From Ampelocalamus luodianensis (lineage: Eukaryota > Streptophyta > Magnoliopsida > Poales > Poaceae): 64,000 nt of DNA. The notes beneath the pieces are model-generated. The model searched no databases. It was not told the origin of the DNA and saw only the letters and a list, made by a program, of their open reading frames with translations. Location: assembly GCA_036346255.1 (NCBI GenBank), contig CM070628.1, forward strand, positions 15,081,840 to 15,145,839, in the 5' to 3' direction. A program made the translations under genes and the position numbers. How positions within the stretch are numbered: the stretch's first letter is position 1; each line of letters starts with the position of its first letter. Positions 11,718-23,238 of the stretch are shown one piece after another.

Positions 11718-12862
11718 GAGCTTGAGCATGTCCCTGAAGGAATATTAGTACATCAGTCAACCTACACTCAGAAGGTGTTAGAAAGGTTTGACTTTGAAAA
11801 GGCATACCCTTTGAAAGTGTCAATGGTTGGGAGCTCTTTGAAGCAAGACAAAGACCCGTATAGACTTAGAAAAGAGGGGGAGGAAGTCCTGGGACCGAAA
11901 TTTCCACACTTAAGTGCAATAGAAGCACTCATGTATTGAACAAACTGTATTAGACCGGGCATTGCATTTGCCGTGAACCTATTAGTAAGGTATAGTACAG
12001 AACCTACCAAAGGCATTGGCAGGGAATAAAGGACACCTTTCGATACCTCCAAGGAAGCAAAAAAACTTGGTTTGTTTTACAGAAAGAACCAAGATCTAAC
12101 TATGAATGGCAATACAGATGACGGGTACATGTAGGACTCGCATACAGCCAAATCACAAACAAGCTATGAACTCCTATATGGTGGAACTGTAATTCCATAA
12201 AATCGTCTAAGAAATGTCTTGTATCGACTTCGACGAACCACTTGGAAATCATAGCACTGTACAAGGCCTTATTTTCTAAGAATGTGTTTGGCTTCAGCGG
12301 ATGATTCACCACATCTAGTAGTCGTGTGGATTGAATACCGCGCAAACCCCCACTATTTTCTATGAAGATAATGCAGCCTGTGTTGCACAAGTACAGATGG
12401 GTTATGTGAAGTGTCCCCTCACAAAGCATATCAACCCCAAGTTTTTCTATGCTCATGAATTGCAAAAGATGAACGTAATCAAAGTACTGCATACTGAGTC
12501 ATGTGATAATCTTGCAGATTTATTCACTAAGTCACTTCCAGCGTCTAGCTTTGAAAGATGTATATGAGAATTGGAATGATGAGACTTAGAGAAGTGCAGA
12601 ATTCAGGGGGAGAACCTTCACGAACTCATTATTAAAGCTTGATCATGAAGATCGAGTACCCAAAGAATAAATCCAGGAGATTAAATGAAATTGGGTGGAT
12701 TGTACTCTTTTTCCTTGACGAGTTTTCCAAATTTTCGGCTAAGGTTTTAATGAGGCAATTCAGACATCATGCAGTAACGTGTATCATGTACTCTTTCTCT
12801 AAATTTTTCCCACTGGGTTTTTATGGAGTTTTGACGAGACATAGGCATGAAGGATGAGTGCC
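11718..12862 (+). pseudogene. copia RT C-terminus and RNase H (copy 1, right part)
   Basis: The frame resumes mid reverse transcriptase with LEHVPEGILVHQSTYTQKVL and FDFEKAYPLKV (11721-11820), then EDNAACVAQVQMG (12364-12400), HELQKMNVIKVLHT and NLADLFTKSLP, the C-terminal part of copia RNase H. Compared with copy 2, the integrase end and the first half of RT are absent, including the YVDD site. This implies a deletion of well over 1 kb at the junction with element A. Several in-frame stops are present (for example after ALMY at 11937). Not functional. Confidence 0.85.
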
Positions 12863-12872
12863 CAAGGGGGAG
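12863..12872 (+). other. Polypurine tract, copia copy 1
   Basis: CAAGGGGGAG lies immediately before the LTR start TGTTAAGAAAC; the same arrangement is found at 37886-37894 in copy 3. Confidence 0.8.
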
Positions 12873-13111
12873 TGTTAAGAAACTGCACTCAGACCGGAGT
12901 CTGGCCCAAAGTGGCTCTCATCCCAAACCTTAGCAGGTCGTAGCCTATAAATAGGGGGTGCTATTCATTGTAAACGACTGATCGCTTGATGAAGGAATAA
13001 AGTGTGTTCAATTTTTTATTCTGTTCTTGTGATTCATGCATTGTTCTTACGATTCTAAGTTTTTCTACGAGGTAATCGCTTGATCGACTCGCTAGCGACG
13101 GTTCCTCAACA
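12873..13111 (+). mobile_element. 3' LTR of copia copy 1 (239 bp)
   Basis: Starts TGTTAAGAAACTG and ends GGTTCCTCAACA. It contains a TATA-like CCTATAAATAG (about 12944) and aligns with the LTRs at 31489-31758 and, inverted, at 13755-14007 and 20544-20790. Short LTRs of about 250 bp are usual for plant copia lineages. Confidence 0.9.
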
Positions 13112-13754
13112 ACCCATGCCTTCACGCGAGAGACGGACCGAGCCGCGGACGTGACACAAAAATTAATGCCCGCCCCGCCCTCCGTGGCGCGCTTTTTGCA
13201 TTCGCATGAGTGCAGCTTGTCGCTGTGGCGTTCGCCAGCCGTGTTCGCTGTTTTGTTCGGCGCCACGCCTATGGTCCGCCGGCCGCCGCCGGGTGTCGTG
13301 CGTCTATCCGGGTATGTATAAAGGTACTATCTGGGTATGTATAAAGGTGCAGATAGTTGCTATTTGCTATAGTTGCTGTCTATAACAACTCTTTATGTTA
13401 CTTGTATACAGTACTAAAAACAGCTTATACAATAGTTATGGTGATACAGTCGACTACAAGATTGTAGATAATACACAATCTTTTAATGTTTTTCTTGTTT
13501 CTAGTGCTACAGTATTGTAGACAGTATCTTTCTCTTTCTTCATTCTCTTTCATCCATATCAACAAAAATCTTACGTGATAAAAATTATAGACAACTGACG
13601 TAAACATGTTGCATCGGGTCTTTTTTTCCCCGTGTGCCTATGTTTCATGCGTGTGTTTTGTGCGTCGGCTGCCCTTCTCGATAACCTTCCTTTACGCTCT
13701 TTCGCCTGTTTTGCTTTTCGTTCGGGGCGGGCCTTCCCATCCAAGCCTCATTTC
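13112..13754. other. Non-coding flank, 5' region of the ZFPL1-like locus
   Basis: No gene is seen. A 16-bp unit GGGTATGTATAAAGGT occurs twice (13310-13325, 13333-13348). The right part (13610-13754) is C/T-rich and continues, once copia copy 2 and one TSD copy are removed, into the sequence upstream of the ZFPL1 start codon at 21142. It is probably the old promoter/5' UTR region of that gene. Confidence 0.5.
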
Positions 13755-14007
13755 TGTTGAGGAACCGTCGCTGGCAAGTCCAGTCCGAGCGATTACCTCG
13801 TATACAAAATCAGAATCGTAAGAACGATGCAAGAACACAAGAACACAACAATAGATGAAAACACAGGTATGAGAGAGGATCGCAGTCGCTTCTTTATTGC
13901 TCTTCTAATAATGAATTGTGTACATGATTTGAGGGGTCCCTCTCCTATTTATAGTCTACGAGATGAGGTGCCCACCGACCTGACTCGGCCGGCCCGGCTT
14001 CCTAATA
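13755..14007 (-). mobile_element. 3' LTR of copia copy 2
   Basis: On the minus strand it begins TATTAGGAAGCC (TG to TA at the terminus), directly after the purine tract AGGGGAG, and ends CCTCAACA. A TATA box (CTATAAATAG) is near 13955. Confidence 0.9.
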
Positions 14008-14299
14008 CTCCCCTGGACTCTCATCCTTCATGTCCATGCCTCGCTAAAACTCCATAAAAACCCAGTGGGAAAAATTTGGAGAAAGAGTACATGTATCATG
14101 TTCGCTATGTCGCATTTAATTGCCTCATTAAAAACCTTAACCGAGAAACTTCAGAAAACTCACAAGGGAAAAAGAGTACAATTCACCCAATTTATTTAAT
14201 CTCCGTGATTTGCTCTTTGGGTACTCGATCTTCGTAATCAAGCTTTAGTAATGAGTTTGTGAAGGTTCTCCTCTCGACTCGTGACTTCTCTAAGTCTTA

Positions 14300-14700
14300 T
14301 CATTCCAATTCCACGACGCACCTTTCAAAGCTAGATGTCGAAGTGACTTAGTGAACAACTGCAAGATTTTCACATGACTTAGTATGCAAGACTTAATTTC
14401 GTCCATCTTTGCATTTCATGAGCATAGAAGAACTTGGGGTTGATATGCTTGTGAGAGGACTCTTCACATAACCCATCCGCACTTGTGCAACACAAGTCGC
14501 ATTATCTTCATAGATAATAGTGGGGTTTGTGCGTATTCAATCCACATGATCAGCTGGATGTGGTGAATCATCCGCCAAGCCAAGAGCATTCCCGCGCGGC
14601 CTCGCATGGCTATAATTTCGAATGGTTCGTCGGGTTGATACCAAACTCGCTTAGATGATTTCCATGAAATTGCGCCCACCACACGTAAATACATAGCCTG
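14300..14700 (-). pseudogene. copia RNase H remnant (copy 2)
   Basis: Minus-strand frames contain the counterparts of the copy 1 RNase H segments. The Ile-Tyr-Glu-Asp-Asn region is at about 14500-14520, and the PKFFYAHE and DLFTK parts are at 14330-14450. Several stops are present. Confidence 0.65.
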
Positions 14701-14859
14701 CTTTGCGACTTAGTCAGATGCGGTCCGACAGTACCCAGATCTGCATAGCCTGGCCATTGTAAGGTCCCGTTCTTTCAGAGAATGTGCCAAGATCTTTACT
14801 TCCTTGGAGGTATCTAAGACATCCTTTATTCCCCGCCAATGCCTTTGGTAGGTTCTACA

Positions 14860-15640
14860 CTATACCTTGCTAAGAGATTCACCGCAAAGCAATGTCCGGT
14901 CTAGTGCGCTTTGCTAAATACATGAGTGCTCCAATCGCGCTCAAGTATGGGAATTCTGGTCCCGTGACTTCCTCCCCTCTTCTTTAGGTCCGAACGGGTC
15001 CTTGTCTTGCCGCAAGGATCTCCGATCATTGGCACTTTTGAAGGATATGCCTTTTCAAAGCCGAACCTTTCCAACACCTTTCGAGTGTAGGTTGACTGAT
15101 GTACTAAAATTCCTTCAGTGGGTATGCTCAAGCCGCAAGCCTAGGCAATATTTGGTTTTACCTGGATCTTTCATTTCGAACTCGACCTGTAAGAGCTTGC
15201 TTTTTCAATATCTTCCAAAGTCCCGATGATATCCGATCATCTACATATACCGAGATTATACAGAATCCATCCCGATCGCCGTATAAACACACAGGACAAT
15301 CCTCACTGCTCGTAGCCTTTCTTGCAGAAAGTCGCTAGGCGATTATACCACATCCCGCTGATTGCTTCATCCATACGGTGACTTTCTCGAGTTGCACATC
15401 AGTATAGATTTCTATTTGCTCTGTCTTGGTTCTAGACAGGATACCTTCTGTGTACCTTCATATAAATTTCCAATCCAAGTTCCCATAAAGGTATGCGCTA
15501 CCACATCCATCAATTTCATTTCCAAATTCAGATTTATCGCCATTGAGATTAAATATCTAAAGGTAGTTCCGCCATGACCGGGAATAGGTTTCTTCATAAT
15601 CGACTCGGTCTTTGAGTGAAACCTGTGCAACAAGCCTTGC
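14860..15640 (-). pseudogene. copia reverse transcriptase remnant (copy 2)
   Basis: Minus-strand frames give GGTTFRYLISMAINLNLE (about 15500-15575) and the catalytic YVDD box, encoded at 15236-15247. They then give TEGILVHQSTYTRKVLERFG (15060-15125). The ORF at 14901-15131 corresponds to the thumb/connection. Frames are broken repeatedly, often beside CG dinucleotides where related copies have CAG or CTG. The family reaction is RNA-templated DNA synthesis in virus-like particles; this copy cannot encode it as written. Confidence 0.8.
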
Positions 15641-15691
15641 TTTATATCTTACAACTTCATTTCTTTCATTTCTCTTCGAACAAATACCCAT

Positions 15692-17340
15692 TTATGCCCT
15701 ACAGTGTGCACATGAGGAGGTGTGCGCCATGTGCCCAAATACCTCTCTTTTATTCAGAGATATTAATTCTGCTTCTATTGCCTTTTTCCAATCTTTCCAA
15801 TCTGATCTTTTCTTGCAATCAGCGAGCGATGCAGGCTCTGGATCAAGATCAATGATTGTGGCAATTTTCTTTGCAAAATAAATGTCGATATTAGCTGTTG
15901 CTCTATTCATAGATTCTCCCGTGGTCACATAATTTATAGCTATTTCTTCATGGGGCAGTTCTGCTAATGTTTCTACTTGTTCACCGCTGCTTTCAATTGC
16001 GGGGGCAAGTCCCTTTAGTTTTTCAGCTCCGATGTGTGCGCACACATCCATGCTGATGTCTCCCTCCGTGGGAATATTCAAATCTGGTATGCCTTTTGCT
16101 GAAAATTTCATACCAGTGCCAGGTCTCAACTGGCTCCCCTTCTGTTTGTGGGGAACTTCAGTGATCGGCTGTGACAAGTCCTTCTTATCCTTTTTCGCCA
16201 GCGCCCCTGCATTTGGGATTCGAGGCCGAGTTCTCGCCCTTTATTCCGAGGCCTCCGACGGGATTAGGGATACCTTCTATTTTCTTTGGTATTTCAACCT
16301 CTCCGTGCATTGCGTGTGCACATGCGACTTGGTCACGCTCTTCAAATCACTAAAGTGGTCAGCAGCTTGATTCGCTAATGCTTGCAAATCAATTATCTTT
16401 CGACTTCTATTTGCTTCATCGTGCGTGGGTCATGTGCATTAATTCCGTGGCTTGCCATGTTATTTCCGATATTTTTCATCAAGAGGTTGATTTCTCCCCT
16501 AATGACGGAAACTATCCTCATCAAATATGTCGTCAACAAACGGTCAGTATGCAAATCTCCAATCATTGGGTCCAGATACTGATTATGGATGCGCTCATAA
16601 CCAACGATATCCCGCATTTTCTGAGAGGCCCATTGCAGTCACGCGGTGGTGGTATAGGTACATAAACCTTGCAACCAAACCTTCAAGATGAGAGATTTTC
16701 GTGGTGACCCTTGCGCTAGTTGCATAGGTGAATGGATGTTGTATGCTGACGGTCTAAAATTGATGAGAGTTGCTGCATGCAGGACTGCGTGTCCCCAACA
16801 CGTAGTTGGTAAATTACAATTCTATAAAAGCGGTCGGGCAATGAATTTAATTCTTTTAATCAATGCTTCTGCTAGTCCATTCTGAGTGTGGACATGTGGT
16901 ACCGAGTGCTCAACGGTAATTCCCATTGCCATGCAATAATCATCAAATGCCTTTGAAGTAAATTCTCCGGCGTTGTCCATTCGATGGACTTCACATGATG
17001 ATCGTGGAAATTATTCTTTATTTTAATTATCTGAGATCGCTTTGCAAAAGCATGGTTTCTTGTAGATAGCAGGCATACATGCGACCATTTCGAGGAAGCA
17101 TCGATGAGCACCATAAAGTACCTAAATGGCCCTGACAGGGGCTGAATAGGACCGCAAATATCTCCCTGAATTCGGTCCAGGAATGCAGGGATTTCATCCT
17201 TCACTTTCGTGAGGAGAAGGTCTAGTAATTAATTTTCCGGTGGCACATGCAGGCACACGAAATCTTCGATTCGGAAATTCTTTACATTAATATTATGTCC
17301 CCGAGAATTGTTAATTATATTTCTCATCATTCTAAGACCG
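15692..17340 (-). pseudogene. copia integrase and linker (copy 2)
   Basis: ORF 16872-17204 reads FLDRIQGDICGPI, FRYFMVLIDASSKWSHVC and HAFAKRSQIIKIK, the first catalytic Asp region of the integrase core. ORF 16393-16617 (EINLLMKNIGNNMASHG) and ORF 15692-16177 (SKAKGIPDLN-like, GDISMDVCAHIG, IDLDPEPASLADC) are the variable C-terminal linker that leads into RT. Copies 1 and 3 carry the same segments. Disrupted by stops. Confidence 0.8.
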
Positions 17341-17599
17341 GTGACCTAATCTATCATGCCGAGATGTAAAAGTTCGAGCTTCTAAAAGATGTTTTCAGAC
17401 AAGATAGGCCGCAGTGCCCTAATATGAGTGTAGTATAGCCTGATTCGTATGAAGGAAGTCGTTCTAATACCCTTTTCCCATTCTCTTCACGCTTTGTAAT
17501 GAGCAGTATTCCTTACCATACTCTTCTTCGCCTCTACATGGAGACCGTTAGCGAATATCTTTAAAACTTAAGAGAGTTCTAGTCGATTCGGTACAACAA

Positions 17600-17800
17600 G
17601 GCTTCTTCAATGACCAATGTCGTGCCCATTGGGAGTATAATTGTGGCTCTTCTTGAGCCTATTATACAAGTATCGCGCCAACGATTGTCGAAGACTACCA
17701 AAGATTCTTGCCGATCGACCGAAAATTTCGCTTCTCTTAGTATGGTATTCGCAGCCGCTATCCGCTAGACACACTTCCTCCATAGGGCGCCACACGCTGC
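17600..17800 (-). pseudogene. copia aspartic protease remnant (copy 2)
   Basis: ORF 17607-17795 reads MWRPMEEVCLADSGCEYHT. The DSG triplet is the aspartic protease active site, intact here but changed to GSG in copy 1. The downstream frame is lost within 60 codons. Confidence 0.75.
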
Positions 17801-18059
17801 TCGATATATAAAGTATTTATCAATATGGAGCAAAACAATCCACACATAAGGCATACTTCAAAACAGAACAAAACTTGCTTTATTAATACGGAAAAATCTT
17901 GTCGACCCATCATAAGAATTTAATGCTAATGCTCTTCTAGAGCTTACAACCTTTATTCAATAAAATCCTAACATAAACCGCAAATGATCAGAAACTAAGT
18001 GCCATGCATGCACTAAATCGAATCAAGTAAGAATTAACTTCGCTCAATCTCATCTACTT

Positions 18060-19130
18060 ATCTTTTCTTCTTCAAAGAATTACTTGCAAATGCCGCAATG
18101 TCCAATGAAGGAGTGATAGGAGTCGCCAGAGGCATGTCCACATCCATAGGTGCGCCAATGACTGTGGATCTTCTATGCCCGCAATGGCGAGGTGCGCTCG
18201 TGGCCGCCCCTTGCCCTTCTTCTTTGCCTTGAAAGCATCAATCACGTGCCGCGGTTCACGGCAGACACGTGACCAATGTCCCCAAGTGCCACATTTGTAG
18301 CAGCTTTGGTCCTGCTGACCATAGGGCTTCATCGCGCTTCTTTGGTCGCTTTCTTGACTTGAGCATTTTGCTTAGTTTTGTGGCTCATGACCTTACCCTT
18401 CCCGCCTCGCTCGAGTGAGGCTTTCACCTTATAGCCGCTAGCATTGACTTCATGGCCAACTTTGCTACTAGGAGGTCATGAGATGTAGTTCTTTCGAGAA
18501 CCTCATCTTGAGCTCCGCAACTTGCATAATATCGATCGGCTCGACATATTCCTTGAAACCATCCTCGACGATAGTTGCGTGCGGATTGCACCGCATTTGG
18601 GTGAAAGGTAGATAGGGTTTTCAATCCTTTCTCGATCTCGTGATCACTTTACCACAAAGTCAAGATTTGTACAAATTTGCAAAGCGTAGTTGTACTCCTC
18701 ACGGTCTTATAGTCAAGAAACGTAGTCGAGTCCATTCCTCGCTTCCGCCGGGCAGATGGTGTACTTCAATTTCTCGAACCGCTTCTTCAGGCGGTCCATA
18801 AAGCCGCGCGCTTCTCGCCATATACTCATTCTTGAGAGTTAGACAAAGATGATGTCTCGAGGAAATGAAGTGCTCGATCATTTTCTCGCAGCTTGAACGA
18901 CATCTCGCAAGGCGCCGAGTCCAATAGCAAGACAGAGCTTCTTGGCTCCCAAGACAATCTCGACATCCGATGCCCAAGTCAAATACTCGCCATGCTGGGC
19001 GCCCGAACTCCCTGTCAGAATTCCACCATCTCGCATATTCATGCAAGGATTGCATAAGATTACCGCTGTAATGTACATAAAAGGTTGCAAGAATTCCTAT
19101 AATATTCCGTATTTTTCTACGCATTTTTCA
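18060..19130 (-). pseudogene. copia gag with CCHC zinc knuckle (copy 2)
   Basis: ORF 18072-18332 contains CYKCGTWGHWSRVC, a C-x2-C-x4-H-x4-C zinc knuckle for RNA binding, followed by PRHVIDAF and a Lys-rich tail. Upstream, ORF 18424-18624 has TLSTFHPNAVQSARNYR, and ORF 18699-19124 covers the N-terminal capsid region. The frame changes several times. This is the only copy here that retains the knuckle. Confidence 0.8.
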
Positions 19131-19149
19131 AGATTTATCGCTATTTTCA

Positions 19150-20543
19150 ATGATTAAAAGCAATATAAATAATTACAAATAATCAAAACAAGAAATACAA
19201 GAATAAATTACATAGAAATAGCAATAATAAGAATAAATATGCTTCAAAGTTCAAAAATATGCAAAATTTGATTTCCGAGGCCCTTTCTCACTGGAAAAGT
19301 AATTTTTCATTAAAACCGCAAGTTTCAGGTTAAAACGCAAAAACTCGCCCGAGAGGATTTGCGTAATTTTCATTTCTTCCGAGGGGTTTTCAAAATTTCA
19401 TTATACGCGAAAACTATGCAGAATTACGAAAAATTTCAAGGCTTTTCTCGCAAAAATACCATTTATTTTTCTTTCCCCTTTTTTTTCTTTTTTCACCTGC
19501 CTGGCTGGCTTAAACCGCCTGCTATATTACCCAACATATGCTCAACCATCATGGCCTTATCCGCCGGCCCAAAACGTGGGTAGGGTTTCTACCTCAACAC
19601 TTAGTGGCGGCGCGCGCCTAAAAGAAGGAGCTCGCGCGGCGATAATGGATGGTCGGCGGCCGGCGGCCGGCACGGCAAGCGGGGCGGCGGCCGGCGGGTG
19701 GTGCGAGCGCCGAGACCGGCAAGGCGCTGGCCGAGGCGGCGCGCGCGCCGGCCGGAGAGGCGGGAGCCGGCCGGCCCACGCGGCTTCGACGGCGGAAGGC
19801 GGCGCACGGCGGCGCCAGTTGGCGCGGCGCAGCGCCGGCGAGCGGAGGCGGCGCGCGGCCGACCGGAGCGCGGTGGCGGATGTGCGGCGGCGGCCGCCGG
19901 CTAGGCGCGGTGGCCGGATGTGGCGCGCGGCGGCCGGCCATGCCGCGCGTGGCGGATGTGGCGCGCGCGGCGCCGGCCGCGGCTAGTGCACGGTGGCCGG
20001 ATGTGGCGCGCGAGGCGCTGCGGCACTTCTGCGCGCGTGTTTGTTCGACGGTTCGCATGGCGGCGATACGGCGCCGTGCTTGGCAGAACGCGCTCGCCGC
20101 ACTTCATGGCTGGCAGCTGGGGTTTTGGGAAGGGGTATACCTGCAGCAGGGCGCCGACAGCCGTTCGAGCCGTCAAAATTTATCGCTCATCAATGTATGT
20201 ATGCAATGCAATACGATGTAAAACGCAATCGACATTGGTTCTTTCATGCAACCTCCGATCGGATTTTCCGCGACTTCAAGTCCGCCATGTAGGTTAGAAC
20301 GGATTTGCAATTTCCAATCTACTTGATAATCGACATTCGCTCTTTCATGCAATCTGTCGATCGGCATTGTGTTGGCGACTTCAAGTCGGCTCGCGATGAC
20401 AGAGCAAATTTGTACCGTAGAAAACTAATCTAGAAAGCTAAATTTGCGTAATTGAAAGCGATCTAGAAAACGATTCAATATACGAGTGTCGCTCATCGAC
20501 GATTACCTTTCGATGCGAGGAGAGTCGATCGTGGCCGATAACG
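19150..20543 (-). mobile_element. 5' leader of copia copy 2, with extremely GC-rich block
   Basis: Between the 5' LTR and gag lie about 1.4 kb of leader. An AT-rich part (19150-19560) matches copies 1 and 3. A block of extreme GC and CG density (19600-20060) yields long but spurious Ala/Arg/Gly ORFs in every frame. The LTR-proximal part (20180-20540) contains two near-copies of a segment with CGACTTGAAGTCG. The bases next to the LTR read CGTTATCGG, not the usual TGGTATCAGAGC, so this family may prime from an internal tRNA region. Confidence 0.7.
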
Positions 20544-20790
20544 TGTTGAGGAACCGTCCGGCAAGTCCAAATTCGAGCGATTACCTCGATACAAAATCGT
20601 AATCGAAGAACGATGCAAGAACACAATAACACAACAATAGATGAAAACACACGATGAGAGGATCTGCAGCCGCTTTCTTTATCGCTCTTCTAATAATGAA
20701 TTGTGACATGATTTGAGGGCCCTCTCCTATTTATACCACATGTAGATGAGGCCTCACCCGACCGGATCCTGGCCGCCCGGTTTCCTAATA
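20544..20790 (-). mobile_element. 5' LTR of copia copy 2
   Basis: Plus strand TGTTGAGGAACC to TTTCCTAATA, followed by the TSD ATTTC. It shares long identical runs with 13755-14007; the differences cluster at short indels. Confidence 0.9.
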
Positions 20791-20795
20791 ATTTC

Positions 20796-21141
20796 TTTCG
20801 TCGTCCTGCGTTTCGTTCGCCCTTTCCGATGCGCATTGCGCAAGAACCTCCGCTGTTTCAGACCGCGATCCACGAAGGAAGTTCACTTTTCCGAATGCGG
20901 CCGATTCCTGTTTTTTCTTCTTGCTTTTTTGGGTTTCTTCCTTTAGTGATTTCCAGAGACTGCTTTCTTCTCTCCTGAGTTCTCTTGCGATTCTTTCGTG
21001 CGCAGGTATAGATCTGGTTTTTTTATTCGACGGAGCATTCAATCCCCGCGAGATCCATGCTGCTGTCCCTCGCCACCTCGCACTCCGTCCCGAACTGGAC
21101 TCCCGATCCACACCACGAGTGCGGCCTCCGGCTCCTCGGCG
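20796..21141 (+). other. 5' flank / 5' UTR of ZFPL1-like locus
   Basis: CT-rich sequence with a plausible non-coding first exon and a donor-like GCAG/GTATAG near 21003, leading to the ATG at 21142. No other coding signal. Confidence 0.4.
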
Positions 21142-22122
21142 ATGGACGTTTGCAAATGCCGCAAGGTACTCATGGTTTCTACCACCGATCCGGCGATCCC
21201 TACCTCAGATTTCGCGGTTTCTAGGTGTTCTTTCGGTTGGGTGTGGGGCGGGTTGATGTTATTAGTGCTAATTGAATTTGGTGCTGATTGCGGTGTGTAC
21301 TTGCTTTTGTTGGTGTTTCAGCAACGAGGGTTTATTGCTTCGTCCACCAGGTTCCGGTCTGTGGAGAATGCACCTGCTTCCCGGAGCATCAGTTATGCGT
21401 GGTGAGCTTCTTGGCTTGTCGTTGGTCCTGATTGGATGCAGACAAAGTGCATCTAGACTGAAAATTTGTAAATTGAGAACAGTAATGAGACCAAGTGTTT
21501 TGTATATGCTATTTCATGTAAGTGATCTTTCGCAATTTTATCTGTCCTATTGGCTTAATTGGATATTGCTTTACTTAGGCTTAAGCAATATTGAGCAATA
21601 TTGGGTAGAATATTCATCGTTGATTTGCCGAGGACATAGTGTGATGAGCTAGATTTGCCCAGGACGCAGGAAACTGCTGGCATATTCCTGTTTATAGATG
21701 CCCAGCATATTGGGTATGGCCAACTAAGGAAATCAGCAGGCTGCATGCATTTTTACCTGGATTCTAATAGAATGCTTGAATTCATTCATAGCCTCAAGCC
21801 ATCTTTGTTAGATATAACGAGATACTGTGTTCTTGACATCCTTTAGATGTGATGCACACAAAATGCTTGATATCACATATCCAAAGTTTTCCAACATAAA
21901 CAACACCAGCAGGATATGTCTGCCCCTCATGTTCTACACCTGTAAGTTGATCTGACTCTCTCTCTCTCTCACTCATAGATCACTGACTTGACATGCTATA
22001 GCTCTGAGGATCTGGAGTTGTTTGACCTTGAACTATAATTTCCCTGACAGATATGGCCTCCTTCAAGTATTAAAGATACAGGTTCTCGCCTTCACTCTAA
22101 ACTGAAGGGAGCAATAGTCCAG
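21142..22122 (+). pseudogene. ZFPL1: Zinc finger protein-like 1 (ZFPL1) homologue, exon-containing fragment
   Basis: Four exon islands match plant ZFPL1-like proteins. Exon 1 (21142-21165) reads MDVCKCRK followed by GT. Exon 2 (21322-21401) reads TRVYCFVHQVPVCGECTCF then PEHQLCV and GT. Exon 3 (21847-21941) reads VMHTKCLISHIQSFP, a TAA stop, then PAGYVCPSCSTP and GTAAGT. Exon 4 (22051-22122) reads IWPPSSIKDTGSRLHSKLKG.. and GT. The Cys/His pairs are those of its B-box/RING-like zinc fingers. The exon joining exons 2 and 3 (YSEWV..DYPPKC..TTRLGCLH region) and everything after exon 4, including the membrane-anchor end, are missing. Exon 1 to exon 2 is one base out of phase. In animals ZFPL1 is a cis-Golgi membrane protein. 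This copy is truncated: either a gene destroyed by insertions or a captured fragment. Confidence 0.88.
21951..21973. repeat. (CT)n microsatellite
   Basis: A short CT dinucleotide run in the intron after ZFPL1 exon 3. Confidence 0.8.
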
Positions 22123-23226
22123 GTTAGATCCTTCAAATCTACTCCTGCTTGCAAAATCAAAACCACTGGTTTTCTTCTCATAAATTTGTCATTACGTTTA
22201 TATTGCTTTATGTTGAAGTTTTCTAACATTTGCTAATGAATTCTCCTTTGGTGCAATATTGCAGTAATGCACATTAGCTATGTTTTACTCTTGCAGCTAA
22301 ATCCATTCGCGTATATAATTGTGAGGAACTCAATCCATGCATTCCTGCTCTCTTTATCCAACATAAGCTTTCCATTGGCTAGTGCTTTCTGGTTTCGAAT
22401 ATTGCTCTTTCATTAATGTTGAACAATGAAATTTGTCAGACCCCGGGTATGGAATAGCCGAACACCTTATGTGTGTACCGTACTAGTCCTATGATCAGTA
22501 GCTAGTACACATATTCACAACAATTGGCATACATATCCATACATACATATGTAAAAGTAAAGCAAAGGGGTACTTAACTTAAACTATACAGCTTATTACA
22601 TTACAAGGGTCAACCGGCCAAATATTAAACAGTACTAGCAGAGTAAAGTAGCAGCGGAAGATATAACAAAAGTAGCAAAAGCACCAGCGGCTTGCCCATT
22701 CGACCCTTATGCAACCAACAAGGAAACAAGGACCTAGATAAACCCATCACCGAACCTTCCGATTTTGGGTGCTAAGAACGTGTCGTCTGGTATCGGCTCC
22801 TTTTCATACTCTAAACAATAACATAAGCAAGATTGAGTATGTGTGTACTCAGCAAGACTTGTAGTGTATCACAACATTTATATAGATGCAAGGCTAATCA
22901 AAAGAAGGCTCTATGCTATAAGTTATTTTGCATTAAGCAGATTTTATTTGCAATATTCATAAATAATACTTTGCAACGACATTTGAAAGAGCATTTTAAA
23001 TAGATACTGGACAGTAGTAAGTATTTGAATGATCCAACAATAATAACAACTACAACTCACAGTCTTCCTTGGTTGTAAGCAACATTTCACGTTCAGCCAT
23101 AGCATGGCAGTTATCTCAAATAAATCACAAACTATTTCCCACATTTTCCTGATAAGACAGTTTTTGTGAAAATCAAGACTATACCCGGCAATACTATACT
23201 TAGCACGCTCATCACCGCGAGCACGG

Positions 23227-23238
23227 CTATTATAATAG
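23227..23238. promoter_or_regulatory. LTR palindrome, site 3
   Basis: CTATTATAATAG, still a perfect palindrome although the centre is AT instead of CG, in the same context (GCACGG before, CAGAGGTGTATAGCTTTACC after). Confidence 0.5.

Larger units (their letters stand above)
13755..20790 (-). mobile_element. Copia copy 2, complete but decayed element with TSD ATTTC
   Basis: Bounded by two LTRs (13755-14007 and 20544-20790), whose outer edges are flanked by the perfect 5-bp duplication ATTTC (13750-13754 and 20791-20795). The order on the minus strand is LTR, leader, gag, protease, integrase, RT, RNase H, polypurine tract, LTR, which is the copia order (integrase before RT). All ORFs are broken. 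Much of the LTR-LTR difference is small indels at CAG/CTG positions, so its apparent age is unreliable. Confidence 0.92.

Noticed and set aside
13300..13610. Possible MITE around the GGGTATGTATAAAGGT repeats
   Set aside because: No convincing terminal inverted repeat or target-site duplication could be paired.
19576..20297. Overlapping Ala/Arg/Gly ORFs up to 190 codons
   Set aside because: All six frames are open because stop codons are rare in the GC-rich copia leader; no domain or codon bias supports a gene.
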